A DNA stretch of 22,643 nucleotides from an uncultured Prevotella sp. (GCA_937898715.1 CALEKA010000081.1:1-22643), one strand, 5' to 3'. Numbered from the stretch's first letter, positions 1-8,193 are shown. Translations and numbers: made by a program. The notes: generated by a model not told the origin, from the letters alone.

Positions 1-239
1 AACTATCTAAGAATATACCTCACCTAATAGCTGGTACAACAGGAAAAAACAAACCAGGGCATATGTGGGTCGTGGACGGACTGCAACAATACTCCGATGG
101 AGGTTATTACTTCCATAGTAATTGGGGATGAAATGGAGATGCAGGTTGGTTTTATGGGAATCCATATAAAGTGGAAACTGTAGAAGGAACAAAAAAATAT
201 GATTATAATCTAAGGCAAGTTTATACACAATCATTTTAA
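1..239 (+). pseudogene. C10-family (streptopain-like) cysteine peptidase, C-terminal end with in-frame TGA
   Basis: This is the 3' end of a gene that begins before the window. Read from base 3, it encodes a stretch containing GHMWVVDG (bases 57-80), then YYFHSNWG, a TGA stop at 129-131, then NGDAGWF and a tail ending at TAA 237-239. GHxWVxDG carries the catalytic histidine of papain-like C10 peptidases (SpeB/streptopain, Bacteroides Bfp proteases), and NWGW-G followed by G-(W/F)F is the conserved C-terminal motif of that family. The TGA falls exactly where the second Trp of NWGW is expected, so one TGG to TGA change explains it. The reading frame resumes cleanly after the stop, which points to a recent nonsense mutation or a sequencing error. 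The catalytic Cys and the propeptide lie outside the window. C10 enzymes are normally secreted. Family assignment is fairly firm from the two motifs; pseudogene status depends on the single base. Confidence 0.75.
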
Positions 240-683
240 ATGCTAAATTCAATGAAGTACTATAGTTTTTTTATCTTGGCATTATTTGTCTTGATTATTA
301 GTAGTTGCGATAATGAAGAGTTGAATTGTAGTGGAATAGTATACAATTATACTATTGATAAGACTCCAGATTCAATCATGTCTGCTGATGCTCATGATTT
401 TATTCTTGATGTATCGGCTGACGATTCACGTGAGGCTCAAAATACTTGGAAAGTTGCGTGTATCGCGGTTTTAGGTGTTAGAAATGAATGGTATTCTGCT
501 GATAAAGATATGAGTTACAGGAAATGTGATACACTTTACGTTCAGAAATGGCTGAAGGTATATAAGATTTGGAAAGATGGCAAATATAAGTTGAAAGTTG
601 AAATGAAGGAAAATGCGGATAGTTGCATCCGTGGTTGTAAACTTTTCATTGGTAGAGGTCCAAAGATAAAAATTCTCCTGTAG
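240..683 (+). CDS. Putative lipoprotein, N-terminal part of a frameshifted gene
   Basis: The ATG at 240 follows the TAA of the C10 peptidase with no gap (TAAATG), which suggests translational coupling; a second ATG at 252 gives a more typical signal peptide start (MKYYSFF). A hydrophobic stretch leads into a lipobox, LIISSC, so the mature protein would begin at that Cys and be membrane-anchored. The rest is a soluble domain of about 120 residues with four more cysteines. I do not recognise the family. The frame stops at TAG 681-683 just after GRGPK, while convincing coding sequence continues in another frame from 665 to 967, so this is probably the first half of one protein of about 240 residues. 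By position next to a C10 peptidase it might be a partner or inhibitor, as Spi-like proteins are elsewhere, but no similarity to Spi is visible; this is a guess. Confidence 0.55.
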   Translation: MLNSMKYYSFFILALFVLIISSCDNEELNCSGIVYNYTIDKTPDSIMSADAHDFILDVSADDSREAQNTWKVACIAVLGVRNEWYSADKDMSYRKCDTLYVQKWLKVYKIWKDGKYKLKVEMKENADSCIRGCKLFIGRGPKIKILL

Positions 684-967
684 TTGCTTATGGGAATTAT
701 GTTGATATCCTCCAGGACAGTAAGTCAGATGATAATGAATCATTCGCAGTAAACATCCGCTTTAAGGGGAAATTACACACCAGCCAAGCTACTCTTGACA
801 GCAATGGAAACTTAGTCTATCAGGATAACTCTTTTGCTCAGCTAATGGATAGCCTCTCGAATGCAAAAGATATCAATGCTATTGTAACGGAGAGCGATGT
901 GGTGGACTATTATGATTCGCAGGATCTGCAACGTAACAATACGCTGCGTAAGATTATTAACGTATAA
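665..967 (+). pseudogene. Frameshifted C-terminal part of the upstream lipoprotein gene
   Basis: This frame is open from just after a TAG at 653-655 to TAA 965-967 and encodes about 100 residues with normal composition (DKNSPVVAYGNYVDI near its start, LRKIINV at its end). It has no start codon near its beginning; the first in-frame ATG is deep inside (cta-atg-gat near 845). It joins smoothly to the preceding frame if one base is restored around 663-667 (a -1 shift, for example aagg reduced to aag). The switch must lie between 653 and 683, because each frame is closed outside that interval. No family is recognised. The simplest reading is a one-base deletion in a single lipoprotein gene. Confidence 0.6.
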
Positions 968-997
968 ATTTGATACAATTACAATAGAGAATACTGC

Positions 998-1070
998 AGG
1001 ACATGAAAGTCCTCTCTTTATAAAGGAAACTCATAACTTCGGTGGACTTCACTAAGTTGCGAGTTTCTTT
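998..1070 (+). terminator. Hairpins downstream of the C10/lipoprotein locus, possible terminator
   Basis: Two stem-loops lie 30 to 100 bases after the lipoprotein stop. The first is AGGAC (998-1002) with GTCCT (1009-1013). The second pairs GAAACTC (1026-1032) with GAGTTTC (1061-1067) and, inside it, AACTT (1035-1039) with AAGTT (1054-1058). A short T-rich run (to 1070) follows on the + strand. Pairing is clear; the terminator role is inferred from position. Confidence 0.4.
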
Positions 1071-1225
1071 GTGCAGAGTGAGATGGTTAGATCGATAATG
1101 TACTTTCCTAAGAAGTAGCAAGGTGAGAAACATACTCCTCATTCTATCATTCTAAACTATAGCAGGCATCGTCTTCATTATAAAAATATCTGCTAAATAA
1201 GGATCGATGTAAATAAAACGCGCGC

Positions 1226-1260
1226 TTTGTATGTGCGTTGCATCTTTTTTTGTACATTTG
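1226..1260 (+). promoter_or_regulatory. Candidate Bacteroidetes promoter for pbp1A
   Basis: TACATTTG at 1253-1260 matches the TAnnTTTG -7 element. A TTTG at 1226-1229 could be the -33 element, but the spacer is 23 bases, longer than the usual 19-21. The element lies about 105 bases before the pbp1A ATG, so it would give a leader of about 100 bases. Apart from this promoter and the hairpins at 998-1070, I see nothing in the 968-1366 gap. Confidence 0.45.
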
Positions 1261-1366
1261 CATAAGTGATGTTTGCCTTTAAAGCATTTGCGTGTTGGAG
1301 TAAAAGGTAAACGATAAGTATTCAATCAGGCAGATACTCACAGCATTTGTCCCTTTGAACAATAAA

Positions 1367-3757
1367 ATGAGAAAGAAAATAGTTAAAATACTTTGGGGCA
1401 CTTACTTGTCCTTGATATTGCTCGTCATCTTGGCCGTGTTCTGTGTAGAGCGCGGCTGGATAGGTTATATGCCACCTATTGCAGAATTGCAAAGTCCTAT
1501 CAGTAAATATGCTTCACAGGTGATAAGTGCTGACGGAAGGTTGATGGGAACGTGGTCGCGTAACGAAAATCGTGTATTTGTGGGCTACGATAGTATCTCT
1601 CCGCATATGTTTAAGGCCTTGGTGGCTACGGAAGATGCACGATTCTATGATCATTCAGGCATCGATACGCGAGCTTTTATGCGTGCTGTTGTTAAGCGCG
1701 GATTATTAGGACATAAAGGAGCGGGTGGAGGAAGTACGATTACGCAGCAATTGGCCAAACAACTCTATTCTTCCTCGGCAGAAAGTACGATGCAGCGCCT
1801 CGTTCAAAAGCCTGTAGAATGGGTGATAGCTGTAGAACTCGAGCGTCATTATACTAAAGAGGAGATACTTACGCTCTATCTCAATTATTTTGACTTTTTG
1901 CATAACGCTGTCGGTATAAAGACAGCAGCCAATGTGTATTTTGGAAAATCTCCAAAAGATCTGACAATCAATGAGTGCGCCACACTCGTGGGTATGTGTA
2001 AGAACCCTTCTTATTTTAACCCTGTACGTGAGCCAGAACGTTGTCGCGAAAGAAGAAATGTTGTGCTTCAGCAGATGGTAAAGGCTGGCTCACTCTCTGA
2101 AACCGAATATGCAACATTGTCGGAAGAGCCTATCAAGCTTAATTTCCATCGTATTGATCATAAGGAAGGACTTGGTGCCTATGTACGCGAGTATCTGCGC
2201 CGTATTATGATGGCAGAAAAGCCCGATGCTTCCAAATATAAGAGCTGGCAGAGACAGCAGTACTACGAAGACTCCTTGATGTGGGAGACAGATCCTCTTT
2301 ATGGTTGGTGTAAGAAAAATACTAAACGTGATGGCTCAACTTACGACATCTACACTGATGGTCTGAAAATCTATACCACTATAGACTCGCGTATGCAGCA
2401 ATATGCTGAAAAAGCTGTGTATACACAAGTAGGAAAGAATTTACAACCGAAGTTTGAAGCTGAGCGTCGTACGTCACCCAATTTCCCCTATAGTGCCGAT
2501 TTGAGTAAAGCAGACGTAAAGCGTAGAATACAGCGCGCCATACGTCAGTCAGATCGCTATCGCATGATGAAATCGTTGGGTGCAACAGATGAAGAAATAG
2601 ACGAAGCTTTCCACACGAAAGTACCTATGACGGTATTCACTTATCAAGGTGAAGTAGATCGTACGATGACGCCCATTGACTCCATTCTTTACTATAAGAA
2701 GTTCCTGCGTTCTGCACTTGTCTCCATTGATCCCATGACTGGATATGTTAAGGCTTATGTAGGTGGACCTGATTTCTCGCATTTCCAATACGATATGGCT
2801 ATGGTAGGACGTCGCCAGATAGGCTCTACGATGAAGCCGTTTGTCTATGCAATGGGGCTGCAAGGAGGTATGACCCCGAACTCTACCATACTTAATGTAC
2901 AACGTAGCTATGGTGGATGGTGTCCGAGAAATGGCAGTCGTGCTCGTTATGGCTCTCATGTCACGCTGAAGTGGGGCTTGAGTCAATCCAACAACTGGGT
3001 TACTGCTGGATTGATGTATCAAATAGATCCTACAGGACAAGGTTTGGTGAGAGACCTTCACGCTTTGGGAGTGGCCAACGATAATATGCAACCTTCTCTG
3101 CCTCTCTGCTTAGGTACTTGCGATATCACCCCTGGTGAGTTGGCTTCAGCTTATACAGCGTTCGTGGAGAAAGGCATTCGACGTGCAGCATTGCTTGTAA
3201 CACGAATAGAAGATAACGAAGGAAATGTAGTAGCAGAATTTACGCCTCGCACCAATGAGGTATATAGTGAAGAAACAGCTTACAACATGATCGACATGAT
3301 GAAGGCTGTAATTGACCAAGGAACGGGTCGCCGCTTGCGTTCTGCTTACGACATGAAGGGGCCAATTGCCGGCAAAACGGGTACGACCAATAACAATTCT
3401 GATGGCTGGTTCGTAGGATGTGTACCGCAGCTCGTTACTGCTGTTTGGGTCGGTGGTGATGAACGTGACATTCATTTCAATTCTACAGCGACTGGCCAAG
3501 GCTCTGCATCAGCTTTGCCCGTGTGGGCTCTCTATATGCGTCGAGTCTATGCAGACAAAACGTTGGGCTATGATCCGGAACGTGATTTCGACAAGCCCGA
3601 AAGCGTGACAAGTGCTACACATCATTCGGGTGGCGGTCATGGAAGTCATGCTTCGAGTGGAGGTGATGACGATGAGTCAAGTGGATCTCCAACAGAGTCG
3701 GCTGAACCTGCAGAAAAGCCTCAGAGCAAGTCGCAAGGAGAGAAATATTTTGAATAA
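1367..3757 (+). CDS. pbp1A: Penicillin-binding protein 1A (bifunctional peptidoglycan glycosyltransferase/transpeptidase)
   Basis: This class A PBP polymerises lipid II into glycan strands and cross-links the peptides on the outer face of the inner membrane. The 796-residue product has a short cytoplasmic start, one membrane helix (about residues 8-28), then a GT51 domain with the catalytic Glu in ATEDARF (about 89), GGGSTITQQLAKQLY (about 120-134) and a family segment ending NPVREPERC. The transpeptidase domain has the nucleophile motif STMK (Ser about 487), SNN (about 541) and KTGT (about 670). The last 45 residues form a hydrophilic tail rich in Gly, His, Ser, Asp and Glu. I chose ATG 1367 (MRKKIVK) over an in-frame TTG at 1355; neither has a strong ribosome site. 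kdsB follows after 69 bases on the same strand, grouping two envelope genes. Length and motifs are normal for Bacteroidales PBP1A. Confidence 0.95.
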   Translation: MRKKIVKILWGTYLSLILLVILAVFCVERGWIGYMPPIAELQSPISKYASQVISADGRLMGTWSRNENRVFVGYDSISPHMFKALVATEDARFYDHSGIDTRAFMRAVVKRGLLGHKGAGGGSTITQQLAKQLYSSSAESTMQRLVQKPVEWVIAVELERHYTKEEILTLYLNYFDFLHNAVGIKTAANVYFGKSPKDLTINECATLVGMCKNPSYFNPVREPERCRERRNVVLQQMVKAGSLSETEYATLSEEPIKLNFHRIDHKEGLGAYVREYLRRIMMAEKPDASKYKSWQRQQYYEDSLMWETDPLYGWCKKNTKRDGSTYDIYTDGLKIYTTIDSRMQQYAEKAVYTQVGKNLQPKFEAERRTSPNFPYSADLSKADVKRRIQRAIRQSDRYRMMKSLGATDEEIDEAFHTKVPMTVFTYQGEVDRTMTPIDSILYYKKFLRSALVSIDPMTGYVKAYVGGPDFSHFQYDMAMVGRRQIGSTMKPFVYAMGLQGGMTPNSTILNVQRSYGGWCPRNGSRARYGSHVTLKWGLSQSNNWVTAGLMYQIDPTGQGLVRDLHALGVANDNMQPSLPLCLGTCDITPGELASAYTAFVEKGIRRAALLVTRIEDNEGNVVAEFTPRTNEVYSEETAYNMIDMMKAVIDQGTGRRLRSAYDMKGPIAGKTGTTNNNSDGWFVGCVPQLVTAVWVGGDERDIHFNSTATGQGSASALPVWALYMRRVYADKTLGYDPERDFDKPESVTSATHHSGGGHGSHASSGGDDDESSGSPTESAEPAEKPQSKSQGEKYFE

Positions 3758-3826
3758 TACTGAGGTGAGAGAAACTGTTGACTTTTTGCAGATTCTCACC
3801 ATACACCTATATATAATATATAACCA

Positions 3827-4576
3827 ATGAAGTTCGTTGCAATCATACCAGCGAGATATGCCTCTACAAGGTTTCCCGGAAAGCCTTTGGCATTGTTGCA
3901 TGGTAGACCTATCATACAGCACGTGTATGAACGTGTTGCACAAGTGTTCCCTGATTTATGTGTGGCTACAGATGATGCTCGCATCCTATCTGTAGTGGAA
4001 GGTTTTGGTGGAAAAGCCGTAATGACTTCCACAAATCATCGTAGTGGTACTGACCGATGCTTTGAAGCCTATGGCAAGATGGGAGTTGAAGCAGATGTAG
4101 TGGTAAATGTACAAGGTGATGAACCTTTCATTGCTGCATCTCAATTAAGAGAAATAATCAAGTGCTTTGACAATCCAAGTACAGAGATTGCTACCTTGGT
4201 CAAACCTTTTGGACTGAATGCTCCTATGGATTTGATAGAGAATCCTAATAGTCCCAAGGTCGTGGTTAGTAACGATGGCTTTGCTCTTTATTTCTCGCGT
4301 AGCGTGATTCCTTATCTTAGAGGTGTGGCTCAAGCGGAATGGTCGCAACACCATAATTATCTGAAGCATATCGGACTCTATGCTTATCGTACAGAGGTCT
4401 TGCAGAAGGTTACTTCTATGCCACAGGGTGACTTGGAACAATGTGAATCGCTCGAGCAATTGCGTTGGCTACAAGCTGGTTTGCGCATTCGTGTTGGCAC
4501 TACCGATGTAGAAACTATTGGTATTGACACGCCCGATGATTTGAAGCGAGCTGAACTTTTTCTTGAATCAAAATAA
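3827..4576 (+). CDS. kdsB: 3-deoxy-manno-octulosonate cytidylyltransferase (CMP-Kdo synthetase)
   Basis: KdsB couples CTP and Kdo to give CMP-Kdo and pyrophosphate, the activated sugar used for the LPS inner core; it acts in the cytoplasm. The 249-residue length is typical. Visible motifs are the N-terminal nucleotide loop IPARYASTRFPGKPL (residues 7-21), CVATDD, MTSTNHRSGTDR, VNVQGDEPF, the FSRSVIPYLR segment, HIGLYAYR and LEQCESLEQLRWL near the C terminus, all in the family order. The start is the ATG after an A/T-rich leader with no Shine-Dalgarno sequence. The MORN gene begins 16 bases after its stop, so the two are probably on one transcript, perhaps with pbp1A. Its presence indicates a Kdo-containing lipopolysaccharide. 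Confidence 0.96.
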   Translation: MKFVAIIPARYASTRFPGKPLALLHGRPIIQHVYERVAQVFPDLCVATDDARILSVVEGFGGKAVMTSTNHRSGTDRCFEAYGKMGVEADVVVNVQGDEPFIAASQLREIIKCFDNPSTEIATLVKPFGLNAPMDLIENPNSPKVVVSNDGFALYFSRSVIPYLRGVAQAEWSQHHNYLKHIGLYAYRTEVLQKVTSMPQGDLEQCESLEQLRWLQAGLRIRVGTTDVETIGIDTPDDLKRAELFLESK

Positions 4577-4592
4577 TTGATAGAAATAAATC

Positions 4593-5705
4593 ATGAAACA
4601 TTTATATATCCTTACGCTTTTGTTGGGACTCTCTCTGTCTGAAGCTATGGCTCAAAAAATAGAAGTGGGCTCTTGTACGCTGAAAGATGGTGGTATCTAT
4701 ACGGGTGAACTTAAAGGTGGAAAGCCTAATGGTAAAGGCCGTGTACAGTATGAAAATGGTGACACCTATGAAGGCGCTTTTGAAAAAGGCATGCGTCAGG
4801 GTGATGGCACTTTTACCGCAGCTGATGGCTCTCGCTATACAGGTAGCTGGATGAAGAATGAGAAAAACGGAAAAGGAACGTTTTATGCTGTCAACAACAA
4901 TCGCTATGAGGGCTTCTGGCTTCGCAATAATAAGGAAGGGCGAGGAAAGATGTTCTACTACAATGGCGATGTGTATGACGGAATGTGGAAGAATGATATG
5001 CGAAATGGCAAAGGACGTTACACTTACAAAAGTGGAGCATATTATGACGGCGAGTGGGCTGATGACCAAAAGAATGGTAAAGGTATATTCGACTGGAATG
5101 ACGGGTCAAAATATGAGGGCTCTTGGCTGAACAATCAGCGCAATGGTAAGGGCACTTACATCTATGCTGATGGCGACTACTATTATGGTGATTGGAAAAA
5201 TGATATGCAAGACGGAAAAGGTGTATACAAATTCCGAAATGGTGATGTGTATGAAGGCCAGTACGTCATGGGGGAACGCACGGGTGAAGGAGTTTTCCGC
5301 TTTGCTAATGGCGATTCTTATGTGGGCAACTTCCTCAATGGTGAACAGAGTGGTCAAGGCACTTTCCAATGGAAAGGCGTAGCTTCTTATACCGGACAGT
5401 GGCAGAATAATATGATGCATGGAAGAGGCATTTACAAGTGGAAAAATGGTGATGAATATAACGGCGAGTGGAAAAACAATCGAATGGACGGAGAGGGAAC
5501 TCTTCGCTTCTCTGCTGGCGGCCGTTTTAAAGGAAACTTCCGTGATGGTAAGCGCGATGGCAAGAGTGTAGAAATCCGTGCTGATGGTACTCGCATAGAT
5601 TGCATTTATCGCGATGGTGTAAAACATGGTAAGTACAAAGAATATGATGCCAATGGAAATGTGACCAAATCGGGAGAATATTCAAACGGCCGTGTGGTAC
5701 AATAA
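4593..5705 (+). CDS. Secreted MORN-repeat protein
   Basis: The 370-residue product begins with a signal peptide (MKHLYILTLLLGLSLSEAMA, cleavage near residue 21) and is almost entirely built of 23-residue MORN repeats with the pattern (N/D)G-xYxGxW-(K)N-xx-xGxGxYxx. I count about 12 clear units from residue 34 to 310 (for example DGSRYTGSW, NGDVYDGMW, DGDYYYGDW, NGDEYNGEW), then two decayed units and a short end. MORN repeats form elongated beta-hairpin arrays that often bind lipids or act as scaffolds in eukaryotes; in bacteria their role is mostly unknown. With a signal peptide and no lipobox or membrane segment, this one should be periplasmic or exported. It sits 16 bases after kdsB, which hints at an envelope role, but no enzyme domain is present and no function can be assigned. 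Repeat content is also visible at the DNA level as a 69-base period. Confidence 0.9.
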   Translation: MKHLYILTLLLGLSLSEAMAQKIEVGSCTLKDGGIYTGELKGGKPNGKGRVQYENGDTYEGAFEKGMRQGDGTFTAADGSRYTGSWMKNEKNGKGTFYAVNNNRYEGFWLRNNKEGRGKMFYYNGDVYDGMWKNDMRNGKGRYTYKSGAYYDGEWADDQKNGKGIFDWNDGSKYEGSWLNNQRNGKGTYIYADGDYYYGDWKNDMQDGKGVYKFRNGDVYEGQYVMGERTGEGVFRFANGDSYVGNFLNGEQSGQGTFQWKGVASYTGQWQNNMMHGRGIYKWKNGDEYNGEWKNNRMDGEGTLRFSAGGRFKGNFRDGKRDGKSVEIRADGTRIDCIYRDGVKHGKYKEYDANGNVTKSGEYSNGRVVQ

Positions 5706-5837
5706 ATACTTAATAAGCAAGATTCATTGAAACTCTATAAACTAAAATCCTTTGCAGATAGGGCAGACTTGAAGGTTATGGGAAACTGTCACCTTGATGA
5801 CGCTTACTGATAAGGAACAACCATAAAGCAGTATATC

Positions 5838-7919
5838 ATGAAAGCCTTAAACAAAAAAACAGAAAAGTCGAAGCGTACTTCTTCACGCCCTAAGCAACTC
5901 AAAATAGTAAAGAACGATGAGTGGCTAAAACCTTTCGAGGGTGCCATCCAAGGTCGGCATGACCATGCGCTTTATAAGCTCAATGAATTGACCGGTGGAA
6001 AAGGAAATTTGAGCGATTTCGCCGATGGACATCTTTACTTTGGATTGCATAGGACCCCACGTCAATGGGTCTTGAGAGAATGGGCGCCTAATGCGACAGA
6101 GATATATCTGATAGGTACATTCAACGATTGGAAAGAGTCTCCAGAGTTTGCTTTTAAACGCATTGGAGAGAGTGGTAATTGGGAACTGAAACTTTCCAGT
6201 AAACAACTTCATCACTTGGATCTTTACAAACTTTCCATTCATTGGGAAGGAGGCCAAGGTGAGCGAGTCCCTGCTTGGGCACAGCGCGTTGTTCAAGACG
6301 AAGAAACAAAAATATTCAGTGCTCAGGTGTGGCATCCAGAACATCCTTACGAATGGAAAGTGAATGGATTCCGCCCACGTCGTGAGTCATTGTACATCTA
6401 TGAATGCCATATTGGTATGGCGCAAGATGCAGAGAAAGTAGGCTCTTACAATGAGTTCCGACAAAATGTGCTTCCTCGCATCATAGCTGATGGATACAAT
6501 TGCATCCAGATTATGGCCATTGCGGAGCATCCATACTATGGTAGCTTTGGATATCATGTAAGTTCCTTCTTCGCTCCAAGTAGTCGTTTTGGCACTCCCG
6601 ATGAGCTGAAACAACTGATTGATGAAGCCCATGCTGCGGGAATTACCGTCATTATGGACTTGGTGCATAGCCATGCTGTAAAAAATGAAGTAGAAGGTTT
6701 GGGCAATTATGCTGGTGATCCTAATCAGTTCTTTTATCCAGCTCCGCGGCGTGAACACTCTGCATGGGATAGCCTTTGCTTTGATTATGGAAAAGACGAT
6801 GTGATCCATTTTCTACTCTCCAACTGCAAGTATTGGCTTACTGAATTTCATTTCGATGGCTTCCGTTTCGATGGTGTAACTTCTATGCTCTATTATAGCC
6901 ATGGACTGGGTGAAAGCTTCTGTGGTTATGGAGATTATTTCAATGGTCATCAAGATGATAATGCCATTTGCTATCTGACGCTCGCCAATCTCTTGATTCA
7001 TGAGGTCAATCCTCATGCCATCACTATAGCAGAGGAGGTAAGTGGCATGCCAGGTCTGGCAGCTCCATTCAAAGATGGTGGGTATGGCTTTGATTTTCGT
7101 ATGGCCATGAACATACCTGATTATTGGATTAAGACCATTAAGGAATGCAGAGATGAGGATTGGCATCCATCTTCCATCTTGTGGGAGTTGACCAACCGAC
7201 GGGCAGACGAAAAGACCATCTCTTATTGTGAAAGTCACGATCAAGCATTGGTGGGCGATAAGACGTTGATTTTCCGTCTGATTGATGCTGATATGTACTG
7301 GCACTTCCGTAAGGGAGATGAGAATGGTAATGTACATAGAGGAATTGCTCTACATAAGATGATTCGCTTGGTTACGGCTTCTACTATCAACGGAGGTTAC
7401 CTCAATTTTATGGGTAATGAGTTCGGCCATCCTGAGTGGATAGACTTCCCACGCGAGGGTAATGGATGGAGTTATAAATACGCGCGTCGTCAATGGAACC
7501 TTGTAGATAACAAAGATCTCTGCTATCATTATTTAGGCGACTTTGACAATGCAATGATTCATTTGCTTCGTCACAATATTCATAATGCTCAGCGTGTTCC
7601 TGTGCAGGAAGTATGGCACGATGATGGCGATCAGATACTCGCGTATATGCGTGGTGATCTCATCTTTGTATTTAATTTCTCTCCTGCTCGATCTTTCGAA
7701 GGTTATGGCTTCAGAGTGCCAGAAGGCGCCTACGATGTCGTGCTCAACTCTGACGCTGTAGAATATGGTGGCAATGGCTTTGCAGATGATAGTGTATGCC
7801 ATCTTACCAACTATGATCCTCTTCTCGCTCGCGACGGAAAGGGTTGGCTTAAGCTTTATTTGCCTGCTCGCTCTGCGGTAGTGCTGAAAAAGCGTAAGGA
7901 AGATAAAAACAAAGAATAA
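5838..7919 (+). CDS. glgB: 1,4-alpha-glucan branching enzyme, eukaryote-like GH13 type
   Basis: This enzyme moves alpha-1,4-linked segments of glycogen to alpha-1,6 positions. The 693-residue protein has a basic N-terminal extension (about residues 1-25), a CBM48-like domain with REWAPNATEIYLIGTFNDW (about 80-98), a GH13 barrel and a C-terminal beta domain. The GH13 regions are visible: DLVHSHAVKN (274-283), GFRFDGVTSM with nucleophile Asp345 (341-350), IAEEVSGMP with acid/base Glu399, and CESHDQALVGDK with His467-Asp468. The exact wording of these motifs (HSHAxKN, FRFDGVTSMLY, AEExSGMP) resembles the eukaryotic GBE1 group more than E. coli GlgB, as known for Bacteroidales. It lies 132 bases after the MORN gene, so it may share that transcript or have its own promoter; I found no consensus promoter in the gap. 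A strong terminator follows. Confidence 0.95.
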   Translation: MKALNKKTEKSKRTSSRPKQLKIVKNDEWLKPFEGAIQGRHDHALYKLNELTGGKGNLSDFADGHLYFGLHRTPRQWVLREWAPNATEIYLIGTFNDWKESPEFAFKRIGESGNWELKLSSKQLHHLDLYKLSIHWEGGQGERVPAWAQRVVQDEETKIFSAQVWHPEHPYEWKVNGFRPRRESLYIYECHIGMAQDAEKVGSYNEFRQNVLPRIIADGYNCIQIMAIAEHPYYGSFGYHVSSFFAPSSRFGTPDELKQLIDEAHAAGITVIMDLVHSHAVKNEVEGLGNYAGDPNQFFYPAPRREHSAWDSLCFDYGKDDVIHFLLSNCKYWLTEFHFDGFRFDGVTSMLYYSHGLGESFCGYGDYFNGHQDDNAICYLTLANLLIHEVNPHAITIAEEVSGMPGLAAPFKDGGYGFDFRMAMNIPDYWIKTIKECRDEDWHPSSILWELTNRRADEKTISYCESHDQALVGDKTLIFRLIDADMYWHFRKGDENGNVHRGIALHKMIRLVTASTINGGYLNFMGNEFGHPEWIDFPREGNGWSYKYARRQWNLVDNKDLCYHYLGDFDNAMIHLLRHNIHNAQRVPVQEVWHDDGDQILAYMRGDLIFVFNFSPARSFEGYGFRVPEGAYDVVLNSDAVEYGGNGFADDSVCHLTNYDPLLARDGKGWLKLYLPARSAVVLKKRKEDKNKE

Positions 7920-7993
7920 ATCATACAAGAGATGAGTGCCTCCGCAAGTTCTTTGATAGAACCATAAGCATATCATTGAGATCGTATTGTAAA

Positions 7994-8047
7994 AAAAACA
8001 AATGAGGAAAAAGTCATAATTACAATGATTTTTCCTCATTTGTTTTT
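7994..8047. terminator. Bidirectional Rho-independent terminator between glgB and the minus-strand block
   Basis: A perfect 19-bp inverted repeat, 7994-8012 with 8029-8047, has A5 on the left end and T5 on the right end, so it has a U tract in either direction. The stem centre is GAGG/CCTC. Inside the loop TCAT (8014-8017) pairs with ATGA (8025-8028), with one bulged G at 8013. It sits between convergent genes, as expected. Confidence 0.85.
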
Positions 8048-8142
8048 ATTGTCCGCTAATCACTGATTATCAGATTCCTATAAGATAAAAAGCTATATAA
8101 ACTTGTAAAAGTTCGATCCGGCCTTTAATCTTATGACAATTT

Positions 8143-8190
8143 ATTTCTCTTCTTTCAAAGATGCGTTGTATGTGCGTAATGAAGAGAAAT
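8143..8190 (-). terminator. Hairpin directly after the DUF4878-like lipoprotein gene
   Basis: ATTTCTCTTC (8143-8152) and GAAGAGAAAT (8181-8190) form a perfect 10-bp inverted repeat with a 28-base loop, 3 bases after the stop codon on the minus strand. There is no T tract after it on that strand, so it may be a transcript-end stabiliser ahead of the stronger terminator at 7994-8047 and not itself a terminator. Confidence 0.4.
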
Positions 8191-8193
8191 GAT

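Noticed and set aside
129..131. TGA read as Trp or selenocysteine (recoding)
   Set aside because: None of the confidently bounded genes here ends in TGA (I see TAA mostly and TAG twice), which briefly fits reassignment. But the many Trp codons in all the other genes are TGG and none contains an internal TGA, so a simple mutation or error is far more likely.
653..683. Programmed -1 frameshift in the lipoprotein gene
   Set aside because: The local sequence (aag ata aaa att) does not form a proper X-XXY-YYZ slippery heptamer with good re-pairing, and no convincing downstream stem was seen. A one-base deletion is simpler.
957..1142. Small minus-strand reading frame in the 968-1366 gap
   Set aside because: Its translation is low in typical coding features, it covers the two hairpins at 998-1070, and no promoter for it was seen.
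1355..1366. TTG start for pbp1A
   Set aside because: It adds only four residues (MNNK) and an ATG follows in frame at 1367 with the basic stretch expected before the membrane helix.
2549..3091. Long antisense reading frame inside pbp1A
   Set aside because: It lies fully opposite a strongly conserved coding region and its translation has no domain, signal or sensible composition. The same holds for frames opposite the MORN gene (5106-5627), glgB (6813-7337) and pgk (21830-22246).
5706..5837. Promoter or RNA element between the MORN gene and glgB
   Set aside because: I found no TAnnTTTG with a matching -33 element, and only a weak AAGGT/ACCTT pairing, so nothing is called there.
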